A stretch of 47,814 nt of DNA. Origin: Cryomorphaceae bacterium ASP10-05a (lineage in GTDB: Bacteria > Bacteroidota > Bacteroidia > Flavobacteriales_D > Sanyastnellaceae). Shown here one piece after another: positions 40,966-47,814 of the stretch (position 1 is the first letter of the stretch; each line of letters begins with the position of its first letter). The notes under the pieces were generated by a model. That model worked only from the letters and a program-made list of their open reading frames with translations. It made no database searches and had not been told where the DNA came from. The stretch spans positions 37,391 to 85,204 of the forward strand of contig LAQC01000026.1 in NCBI GenBank assembly GCA_000981645.1. Direction: 5' to 3'. Position numbers and translations under genes: made by a program.

Positions 40966-41664
40966 ATGAAAAACATTCTTATCATAGGCGCCTCTTCAGG
41001 TATAGGAGCCCAACTCTCTAAAAACTTAGCGGCAGCTGGGCATAACGTAACTGGCACCTATAATGAAAACACCGGCTATGATGTAGTTCCCGGAGTTTCT
41101 ATGCACCACCTGAATGTGATGGATGATAAGTTAGATTTGGATTTTATTCCTGAAACTATAGATGGATTGGTTTACTGTGTGGGAAGCATTAATCTAAAAC
41201 CTTTTAAGAGAATCAAGCCTGAAGATTTCGCAGCTGATTTTAACTTGCAGGTGGTGGGAGCTATAAAAGTATTGCAACGCGTAACTCCTCATTTCAAAAA
41301 TTCTGAAGCCCCTTCTGTAGTGTTTTTCTCTACTGTAGCTGTGCAAAATGGATTCAATTTTCACTCCCAAGTTTCTACCTCTAAAGGTGCCATAGAAGGT
41401 TTAACTAGAGCATTGGCGGCAGAATTAGCTCCGACTATTAGAGTGAACTGTATAGCTCCGTCTCTTACTCAAACCCCTATGGCCGGAAAGCTATTAGCGA
41501 ACGAAGAAAAAATAGAAGCTAACGGCAAAAGACACCCCTTAGGCAGAGTAGGACAGCCAGAAGACCTAGCTCAAATGGCAGAATTCCTACTGCTAGAGAA
41601 ATCTGGATGGATTACAGGTCAAGTATTCGGTGTAGATGGAGGCATGTCTGTGGTTAAGGGCTGA
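40966..41664 (+). CDS. SDR-fold protein lacking the catalytic tyrosine
   Basis: This 232-residue protein has a Rossmann cofactor motif GASSGIGAQLS (residues 8-18), the strand-4 LVYCVGS in place of NNAG, the catalytic Ser region VVFFSTVAVQNG, and a C-terminal FGVDGGMSV typical of FabG-like SDRs. The YxxxK motif reads QVSTSKGA: Lys is kept but Val takes the Tyr position. It may be a pseudo-enzyme, a regulator or an enzyme with a changed mechanism. A TTGCAACGC 9-mer encodes LQR at 41272-41280. It has its own promoter element and no operon partner. Confidence 0.82.
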   Translation: MKNILIIGASSGIGAQLSKNLAAAGHNVTGTYNENTGYDVVPGVSMHHLNVMDDKLDLDFIPETIDGLVYCVGSINLKPFKRIKPEDFAADFNLQVVGAIKVLQRVTPHFKNSEAPSVVFFSTVAVQNGFNFHSQVSTSKGAIEGLTRALAAELAPTIRVNCIAPSLTQTPMAGKLLANEEKIEANGKRHPLGRVGQPEDLAQMAEFLLLEKSGWITGQVFGVDGGMSVVKG

Positions 41665-41850
41665 TGCTATCATAATAGAGCATACTACAAAAAAAACAAG
41701 TGTTCTTTAGTCCATTTCTATTCAAAGTAGAACACGAAGTTCTTTGATTATGGTTTAAGAAATTACTTCAGGATATACAAAACCTTGCTCTTTATAGGAA
41801 TAATTTTTTTCTCTCGAAGACAAAAATCACAATCAAAACTCATTGATAAC

Positions 41851-43731
41851 TTAGTTCAATAGTGCTAATTCAGCATCTAATTTCCCCTCTTCACTCAGCA
41901 GTTCTTTTAACCAAACTTTACAGCTACTGAAGTCTTTAAACACGTGATTTTCGCTTACTAGTTTAGGGATAATATTCATGGCCATCATTTTTCCGCACAC
42001 TTCCTCATTAGGCCCTGTGATTACAACCAGGACTCCCTGAGCTCGCAGATCTTCTAAGGAAGCTTCGAGCGCGTTAATTCCAGACTGGTCTATAAACGGC
42101 ACTTTTTTCATTCGTATAACCACTACATGAAGGTCTCCTAAATCAGATAATAGATTTTTAAAGTGCGTAGCAAAACCAAAGAACATAGGACCACTCAAGT
42201 GCTTAAATACTACTTTCTCTCTTATATCATCAGGAATAGAAGTCTCGTCTTCCCAAACAGGCTCTTTTTCCTTGGCATGGCTTAAATCATATACTGTTAC
42301 CTCCTCTTCGGAAAGGTCACTCATTCGCTTCATAAACACCACTGAGGCTAACACCAAACCTATTCCTACAGCTGCTATTAAATCATAGAACACAGTAACT
42401 ACTAAGACTAATAGCAAAATAAATGACTCTGAGTAGTTCATTATTTTTAGCGCTCTCAGGCCTTTATAGTCTATTACGCCTATCCCTACAGTAATTAATA
42501 TTCCTACTAACACCGAGGCAGGAATCATAGAAGCCAATGGTGCTAACGCTACCACTATAAGCACTAATAACATTCCCGTTATCATTCCTGAAAGGCGTGT
42601 TTTCCCTCCTGCTTGGATATTTACCACGGTTCTAATGGTGGCTCCTGCTCCAGGTAATCCTCCGAAAAATCCTGCTATCATATTCCCTATTCCTTGGCCT
42701 ACCAATTCCTTGTTAGGCTTGTGCTGGGTCTTGGTCATATTATCTGCTACTACAGAAGTGAGCAGCGAATCTATAGCTCCCAGCAAGGCTAAGAAGAGTG
42801 AGAACTTGACAAAAGGCAGTAATTCAAATAAGTTAAACTCTGTAAACACCTCAAAATGAGGGAGCGGAATACCTTCAGGAATAGCGCTTATAGGATTGTA
42901 ATTATCCACAAAGAAATATGCCCCTATACTTACAGCTAAAAGTGCCACCAGTGTACTCGGAACAGCAGTAGTGATTTTCTTAAACCCGAAAACGATAGCT
43001 ATGGTAATGAGGCATAAAACCAGCTCTTTCCAGTCTATATTTTGCAACGCACGTGGCAAACACATCACTGAACCTAAAACAGTCTTAGAATCGTTTCTAG
43101 CGAGTATTCGTGCTTCCTTATTAATTTCTTCCTGAGTAACATTTTCCGCCCTAGAAATAGTTTCTTTAAATTCTTCCAGCACTAATATTCCATCTTCAGC
43201 TTCGTCTTTAAGTATTCTGTCTAATATAAGCTCCTCAGCATGTGGCTTAAATTTCTCCACTATTTTCATATCATCACTGGCAGAGTAACCGAAAGCCAGA
43301 GGGAGCTGAGTGAGGATGATGATCACCCCTATGCCTGTCATAAATCCTGAAATTACAGTGTATGGAATGTATTTTATATACGTTCCAGCACGCACCATTC
43401 CTAAGATTATCTGGAATACTCCAGCCAGCATAAAAACCATGAGAATTACTGGAAGTGCTTTTTCCAGGCTTCCTTCATACGCTTGAACCAACCCTCCTAT
43501 TACCAGCATACTCAAAGCCGTCATTGGAGCTGTGGGCCCACTAATCTGTGTAGGCGTTCCGCCAAAAAGCGCGGCAAAGAATGCGATTAATGCTGCTCCG
43601 TAAAGGCCAGCAGCAGCGCCTAATTCTGTCTGCTCACCGAAAGCCAAGGCTAGAGGAAGCGCCACTATTCCGGCTGTCAATCCTCCAAACGCGTCACTCT
43701 TAAGATACTTAAAGTCCAACAGTTTTTTCAT
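41851..43731 (-). CDS. SulP family anion transporter with STAS domain
   Basis: This 626-residue protein has a SulP membrane domain (AGIVALPLALAFGEQTELGA, SGPTAPMTALSMLVIGG, GFFGGLPGAGATIRTVVNIQ) with about 12 helices in two inverted repeats. A C-terminal cytoplasmic STAS domain (about 500-610; KHLSGPMFFGFATHFKNLLS, KKVPFIDQSGINALE) follows. Bacterial members carry bicarbonate, sulfate or other anions, often with Na+ or H+. An unusual charged stretch of about 65 residues (about 155-220; KFKPHAEELILDRILKDE and later ENVTQEEINKEARILARND) interrupts the membrane domain. A TTGCAACGC site lies inside (43042-43050). Substrate not determined. Confidence 0.9.
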   Translation of the reverse strand: MKKLLDFKYLKSDAFGGLTAGIVALPLALAFGEQTELGAAAGLYGAALIAFFAALFGGTPTQISGPTAPMTALSMLVIGGLVQAYEGSLEKALPVILMVFMLAGVFQIILGMVRAGTYIKYIPYTVISGFMTGIGVIIILTQLPLAFGYSASDDMKIVEKFKPHAEELILDRILKDEAEDGILVLEEFKETISRAENVTQEEINKEARILARNDSKTVLGSVMCLPRALQNIDWKELVLCLITIAIVFGFKKITTAVPSTLVALLAVSIGAYFFVDNYNPISAIPEGIPLPHFEVFTEFNLFELLPFVKFSLFLALLGAIDSLLTSVVADNMTKTQHKPNKELVGQGIGNMIAGFFGGLPGAGATIRTVVNIQAGGKTRLSGMITGMLLVLIVVALAPLASMIPASVLVGILITVGIGVIDYKGLRALKIMNYSESFILLLVLVVTVFYDLIAAVGIGLVLASVVFMKRMSDLSEEEVTVYDLSHAKEKEPVWEDETSIPDDIREKVVFKHLSGPMFFGFATHFKNLLSDLGDLHVVVIRMKKVPFIDQSGINALEASLEDLRAQGVLVVITGPNEEVCGKMMAMNIIPKLVSENHVFKDFSSCKVWLKELLSEEGKLDAELALLN

Positions 43732-43918
43732 GGGTTTGGTTTATGTGGCCCAAAACATGGCTACCAAACGAATATACTCTACCTAAAATGAAAAGAACCT
43801 GATTAAAAGGTTTATTCTAAAAGAACAAACCATGACTTTTGAACGATAAAGTTTATTGCTCCATCTCGAAAAGCTGTAATAATCATTTGCTGTTAAAATT
43901 ATTATCATGCACAATACA

Positions 43919-43947
43919 TTTGTTAAAAGCCTCAATTCCTATTTTTG
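43919..43947 (+). promoter_or_regulatory. Promoter for the kinase-aminotransferase fusion gene
   Basis: TTTG (43919-43922), a 17-nt spacer and TATTTTTG (43940-43947) form a full Bacteroidota promoter. The ATG follows 17 nt later. Confidence 0.65.
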
Positions 43948-43964
43948 ATTCTTAGTCTATTCAA

Positions 43965-46199
43965 ATGAAACCTGAGAACTTGATAAAAGAATTTGGACTA
44001 ACCGCTACAGCAATTATTGCTTTAGATGGTTATGCCAGTATTAATTATAAAGTCACCACTACCAAAGGAGACTATATTCTCAAGTATTATAAAAACCCTG
44101 AAGAGTTGGAACTTATTCAAGGGGAAATTGAGAGTATTTCTGCTGTTCAACATCAGGTAGAAATAAACCTTCCACTTCAGAAAAGTGAATTGAAAGTTCT
44201 GGATGATGGTTCTTTTATTCGATTGAGTTCTTATTTAGAAGGGATGTTTCTATATGAAGTTCCTCACACTACTGAACTCTTAGAAGACCTAGGAGAGAAA
44301 ATGGCCGTGCTAAACATAGCTCAATTTTCTCTAAAAAATTCTGCTATCAAGGCTAGAAAATCTGACTGGGATTTACAGCATGCTCTCCTAAATGAACCCA
44401 AATTAGAATTTATAGAAGACAGGTTTGATAGAAACATCGTTTCCTATTTTATGGACAGGCACCTTATGCAGGTATCTTCTATCCAAGATTCTCTCCGCTC
44501 ACAAATCATTCATGGTGACCTTAATGAAAACAACATTTTAGTGGATGAAAATTCGCTGATTGGACTTATCGATTTTGGAGATATTTGTCACAGCCCATTG
44601 ATAAACGAAGTGGCTATAGCGCTTACTTATGTTATCCTTTTAAATCCAACTAATTGGCTGGAATCTGCTTCATCAGTTTTGAGCGGGTATGATTGTAAAA
44701 ATCCATTGCAACGCCAAGAAATAGAACTCCTTTACCAACTCATAGCTTCTAGGTTATGCATAAGTGTGCTGAACTCCGCAGAAGCCAAAGCTGAGAATGG
44801 CGCTACAGAGTACATCTTACAAAACGAGAAACCTGCCTGGAAAACTCTTAGGATTTGGATACGAACCAACCCTATCATGGTCAAAAATACTTTTCTCAAG
44901 GTGTGCGGATTCTCCATAGAGAATCGAGATTCGGAGACACAACTAGCCAAGAGAAAACAGGTAGCTAGTGGCTCATTAAGCCTGAGTTATGCGGAACCGA
45001 TTCACATGGTTTCTGCTGCATTTCAATACATGTTCGACTCTACAGGAAACACCTACCTAGACGCTTACAATAACATTCCTCACGTAGGACATTGCCATCC
45101 AGAGATAGCACAGGTGATTTCTGAAAAGGCACGAACGCTAAATACAAACACTCGCTATTTATACAACGAGTACACCTCCTACTCAGAGAAACTGCTGGCT
45201 AAATTTCCAGAACAATTAGACAAGGTACTTCTGGTTAATTCTGGAAGTGCTGCCAGTGACCTAGCCATAAGGATGGCTAAGACTATTACGGAGAAAAATT
45301 TTATAGCGGTGCTGGAGCATGGCTATCATGGAAATACAATGCTGGGAATAGATGCTAGCTCGTATAAATTTGATGGAAAGGGCGGAAAAGGAAAACCGGA
45401 CAATGTGATAAAACTTCCTCTGCCCAAAGAATTTAGAGGAGCGCATTCCACAGGAAGAGCGTATGCGCTAGAAGCCATTTCCATTTTGGAAAAGCACATA
45501 GCGCTAGGTGAAAAACCTGCTGCATTTTTAGCAGAACCTATTTCTGGGTGTGGTGGTCAAGTGCCATTGGCTAAGGATTATTTAGTAGAGCTAAAACCGT
45601 TTTTAGAACAGCATGAAATCCTTCTAATCATAGATGAAGTCCAAACTGGTTTTGGCAGATTGGGAAGTCATTTCTGGGGGTTTGAACTGCATGGCATTGT
45701 TCCAGACCTAGTCATTTTAGGAAAACCGATGGGGAACGGACATCCTATAGGAGGTGTGATTACCCGAACGGATTTATCGGCTAAGTTTGATACAGGAATG
45801 GAGTTCTTTAGTTCCTTCGGAGGGAATCCAGTATCATGCGCTGTAGGTGAAAAAGTACTGGATATTATAGAGGCAGACGGTCTTCAGGAAAATGCTTTGG
45901 CGGTAGGGAGTTATTGGAGAGAAGAGTTAGTAGCGTTGCAACGCAAATTCTCTGTGATGGCAGATGTACGTGGATACGGAGTTTTTATAGGAGTAGAATT
46001 CTTAAACGATGACCTCACTCCTGCCACTGAACTTGCTCAGAGCATAAAAAACAAGATGAAAGAACAGTTCATACTAACTAGTACAGATGGCCCTTTCGAT
46101 AATGTATTGAAAATGAAAGCGCCCTTGTGTTTCTCAAAGGATAATGTGGATGAGTTTATGGGTAAGCTTATTTCTACTCTAAGGTGTATTTACATGTAA
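43965..46199 (+). CDS. Fusion of aminoglycoside-phosphotransferase-like kinase and class III PLP aminotransferase / phospho-lyase
   Basis: In this 744-residue protein, residues 1-310 form an APH-fold kinase: ATP-site Lys in DYILKYY, catalytic loop HGDLNENNILVD (Asp185) and Mg2+ motif LIDFGD (203-206). Residues about 325-744 form a class III aminotransferase: HVGHCHPEI, NSGSAASDLA, EPISGCGGQVP, IDEVQTGFGRLG (556-567) and PLP-lysine Lys587 in LGKPMGNGHPIGG. In vertebrates hydroxylysine kinase (APH fold) feeds AGXT2L2, and ethanolamine phosphate is cleaved by the related AGXT2L1; both are class III PLP phospho-lyases. A fused kinase plus phospho-lyase would phosphorylate an amino alcohol and eliminate phosphate. 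The substrate is my inference. It holds two TTGCAACGC loci. Confidence 0.9.
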   Translation: MKPENLIKEFGLTATAIIALDGYASINYKVTTTKGDYILKYYKNPEELELIQGEIESISAVQHQVEINLPLQKSELKVLDDGSFIRLSSYLEGMFLYEVPHTTELLEDLGEKMAVLNIAQFSLKNSAIKARKSDWDLQHALLNEPKLEFIEDRFDRNIVSYFMDRHLMQVSSIQDSLRSQIIHGDLNENNILVDENSLIGLIDFGDICHSPLINEVAIALTYVILLNPTNWLESASSVLSGYDCKNPLQRQEIELLYQLIASRLCISVLNSAEAKAENGATEYILQNEKPAWKTLRIWIRTNPIMVKNTFLKVCGFSIENRDSETQLAKRKQVASGSLSLSYAEPIHMVSAAFQYMFDSTGNTYLDAYNNIPHVGHCHPEIAQVISEKARTLNTNTRYLYNEYTSYSEKLLAKFPEQLDKVLLVNSGSAASDLAIRMAKTITEKNFIAVLEHGYHGNTMLGIDASSYKFDGKGGKGKPDNVIKLPLPKEFRGAHSTGRAYALEAISILEKHIALGEKPAAFLAEPISGCGGQVPLAKDYLVELKPFLEQHEILLIIDEVQTGFGRLGSHFWGFELHGIVPDLVILGKPMGNGHPIGGVITRTDLSAKFDTGMEFFSSFGGNPVSCAVGEKVLDIIEADGLQENALAVGSYWREELVALQRKFSVMADVRGYGVFIGVEFLNDDLTPATELAQSIKNKMKEQFILTSTDGPFDNVLKMKAPLCFSKDNVDEFMGKLISTLRCIYM
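45933..45944. repeat. Palindromic copy of the TTGCAACGC 9-mer (GCGTTGCAACGC)
   Basis: This site contains the 9-mer on both strands. The other exact copies are: plus orientation at 1955-1963, 20959-20967, 26420-26428, 28889-28897, 34230-34238, 41272-41280, 43042-43050 and 44706-44714; minus orientation at 430-438 and 15149-15157. One-mismatch copies are at 5682-5690 and 9385-9393. All exact copies lie in coding sequence but in varying frames. Confidence 0.9.
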
Positions 46200-46531
46200 G
46201 CTCAATACCGATAAAGAAAGCACTATATAAAACCTCTTTTTTATTCTAACCTTTTGGAAAAAGGTTCAGTTGATTTCTGGGAGAGATCGAAGTACTCAAA
46301 TACAGCATTAAAAAACAGAAAAATCTTAAATGATTCAATTAGATATACAAATTTCAAGAAATCATTGAAATAAAAAAAACTGCTAAAAAGCAGTTTTTTT
46401 TATCTCTTTATTTTAATAACTAATCTTAGGATTACATTAGACTACCATAGGCCTAATTCTACAATCCTATTTTACACATAATAAAAATCCAGTTTGAGTA
46501 TCTCTACCCCTTTTGATTCCCATTAATTCGA
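46200..46531. other. 332-nt intergenic region between convergent genes
   Basis: It contains a strong bidirectional terminator (46373-46401) and an 8-bp inverted repeat AACCTTTT/AAAAGGTT (46248-46266) without a T-run. I see no ORF worth reporting. The sequence is very AT-rich. Confidence 0.6.
46373..46401. terminator. Bidirectional intrinsic terminator
   Basis: An A-run plus ACTGCT (46379-46384) pairs with AGCAGT plus a T8 run (46389-46401). It serves both the fusion gene and the convergent HYR-like gene. Confidence 0.85.
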
Positions 46532-47814
46532 CTAGTCTTCATTTTGATTATCACAGGGTTGTCCAAATAGAGTCAAAAAGATAGAAACATCAGTAGAAGT
46601 GGTAAATCCATCTCCATTTAAATCACATTGGCAGTTACCGCTAAAACAGCCATAATTTCCAAGTAAAATAGCTAAATCGGCCGTTGATCTATTTCCATCA
46701 AAGTTGAAATCCGCTAAGCAGAAAAATGGCTCTTGTGCATCTGTTCCCAAAACAGTAATCTCTTGGGAGAATGAAGTCTCGTTTCCGGCACAATCTATAG
46801 CTGACCATATTCTAGTGAAGAGGTAAGTAGGACAACAGTTAATGTCTACAGCTATATCCCCTGCTCCACTCACTGCTTGGTCTATATCCTGTGAAGAATC
46901 TATATATATACCTTCATAATAAAGCCAGCCACCCAATCCGAGGTTAGGACCAACGTTATTTGCCCCTACTCCATACTGCCATCCAACTGAGAGGTCAAAA
47001 GGAATATGAGCTATTTCTATGTATGAACCTTCAAAATCACCCCAACCTACCATATAGGCATCATTACTATCAATAATGTAATAAATCCAATCTTCGTAAC
47101 TATCTCCTGCCAAGTCGTAATCATCTTTATAAATATTACCTGGAGTAGAAGACCAATCAGTCCAATTCACACCGTTAACCAAAGGGATATTGACGTGCCA
47201 TCCTCCATTTGGATTAGCTTGATCATAGAAAGTTCCAGTAATAATAGCTTCTTCGCCATTCCCCATATCTTCATAAGTACTCACTTGAGAGAATACAACA
47301 TTGTAATTACTTTCTCCACCAGAATTGGGTAGCCCGAATAAAGACATTGCCCAGTCAGCTTGAGCATTTAATGGCTGAACACCTTCACAATTGGTTTCGG
47401 CCTCCGGGTCGGGATTGAATCCATTAAACTCTTCTACAAACACAACCTCTACCAATTGATCACAATTATCGGTTACTGTTACTTCTGGAACCTCAGGCAA
47501 TTCATCCTGACATAAAAGCTCAATTTCTGCTTCGGGTAGGTTAGTAAATTCAGGTGCAGATGTATCTACGATTGTAATCGTTTGAATACAAGAGCTCGAG
47601 TTTCCACATAGATCAGTCGCTGTCCAAGCTCTTGTAATTACCGTGATACATTCATCAGAATCTTCTGATTCAACAAATGTTAATGTCGCATCATTACAAG
47701 CATCGGTAGCAGTAGCTTCTCCATATATTGGAGATTCATCACATTCATGCTCCATGTCTTCAGGACATATAATTACAGGAGGTGTTACATCATACGTTCT
47801 TGAAACAGTGGTAG
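46532..47814 (-). CDS. Large secreted protein with HYR-like repeats and dockerin-like C-terminus (5' end outside window)
   Basis: The frame stays open to the window edge, so the first internal Met at 47755 is not the start; about 427 residues are visible. It has two HYR-like repeats typical of Bacteroidota surface proteins (for example RAWTATDLCGNSSSCIQTIT, IVDTSAPEFTN, EVTVTDNCDQLVEVVF) and a roughly 165-residue Gly/Trp/Asn-rich region (about 47340-46850) with no recognised family. Another 'IWSAIDCAGNETSF' repeat end precedes a C-terminal pair of EF-hand-like loops (ADFNFDGNRSTADLAILLGN and CDLNGDGFTTSTDVSIFLTL), as in the MopE-like protein at 10884. No type A or B CTD is present. It is probably a cell-surface or matrix protein. 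Confidence 0.78.
   Translation of the reverse strand, partial: TTVSRTYDVTPPVIICPEDMEHECDESPIYGEATATDACNDATLTFVESEDSDECITVITRAWTATDLCGNSSSCIQTITIVDTSAPEFTNLPEAEIELLCQDELPEVPEVTVTDNCDQLVEVVFVEEFNGFNPDPEAETNCEGVQPLNAQADWAMSLFGLPNSGGESNYNVVFSQVSTYEDMGNGEEAIITGTFYDQANPNGGWHVNIPLVNGVNWTDWSSTPGNIYKDDYDLAGDSYEDWIYYIIDSNDAYMVGWGDFEGSYIEIAHIPFDLSVGWQYGVGANNVGPNLGLGGWLYYEGIYIDSSQDIDQAVSGAGDIAVDINCCPTYLFTRIWSAIDCAGNETSFSQEITVLGTDAQEPFFCLADFNFDGNRSTADLAILLGNYGCFSGNCQCDLNGDGFTTSTDVSIFLTLFGQPCDNQNED

Noticed and set aside
41700-41735. GTGTTCT ... AGAACAC inverted repeat between the SDR and SulP genes
   Set aside because: 7-bp arms with a 22-nt loop and no T-run; too weak to call a terminator or operator.
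46532-47755. Start of the HYR-like gene at the internal Met (47755)
   Set aside because: The frame continues upstream to the window edge with HYR-like sequence, so this Met is internal and the gene is 5'-truncated by the window.

Overview
This window looks like chromosomal DNA of a Bacteroidota bacterium, most likely in the Flavobacteriales. It is AT-rich. Many genes carry the Bacteroidota -7 promoter element TAnnTTTG, and several giant secreted proteins end in the 'gliding motility-associated' (CHU_C / type B) C-terminal domain of the type IX secretion system (T9SS). A PorP/SprF-like protein, a GldI-like lipoprotein, a DUF5723 protein and a class I HMG-CoA reductase fit the same group. I saw no tRNA, rRNA, insertion sequence, prophage or CRISPR array.

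Layout. 1-497 is the 5' end of a DUF5117/5118-type metalloprotease (minus strand, leaves the window). 1105-4331 is a plus-strand operon: TatA-like protein, Na+/Ca2+ antiporter, SDR and two-domain VOC protein. 4336-10690 is a minus-strand block: small membrane protein, PorP/SprF-like protein translationally coupled to a 1237-residue beta-propeller/PKD/CHU_C protein, then a LolD-like ATPase and a CPBP protease. 10884-12209 holds a Cys-rich MopE/dockerin-like secreted protein and an O-methyltransferase, which converge on sucC (12255-13466). 13660-27291 is the most striking block, all on the minus strand. Read 5' to 3' it runs: stand-alone response regulator, ECF sigma factor, membrane protein with an anti-sigma-like N-terminus and a periplasmic PKD plus degenerate CHU_C-like tail, and three giant type B CTD proteins, two of them tandem paralogues.

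27397-32739 (plus) holds mnmA, another giant PKD/CHU_C protein, a DUF3276 (PUR-alpha-like) protein and a LOG-family protein. 32823-36653 (minus) is a tightly overlapping operon: nrnA, GldI-like FKBP, second FKBP, DUF5723 barrel. 36691-38792 (plus) holds a DUF6702 protein, an endonuclease III with no cluster cysteines, and a secreted cyclophilin with a type A T9SS tail. Then come HMG-CoA reductase, a gene-poor stretch with a (GA)14 microsatellite, YwbE, a 24-residue ORF, an SDR lacking the catalytic Tyr, a SulP transporter, an APH-kinase/class III aminotransferase fusion, and the 3' end of a large HYR-like protein with a dockerin-like tail.

How the genes fit together. Much of the window serves the cell surface: T9SS cargo, T9SS accessory or folding factors (PorP/SprF-like, FKBPs, DUF5723) and a candidate signalling cassette controlling or sensing it. 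The two main discoveries proposed are (1) the response regulator / ECF sigma / CTD-bearing anti-sigma cassette beside its probable CTD-protein regulon, and (2) the 9-mer TTGCAACGC. The 9-mer occurs at 11 loci on both strands, far above chance, and forces uncommon codons inside unrelated genes. It therefore looks like a genome-wide DNA-level signal (Chi-like, uptake-like or similar).
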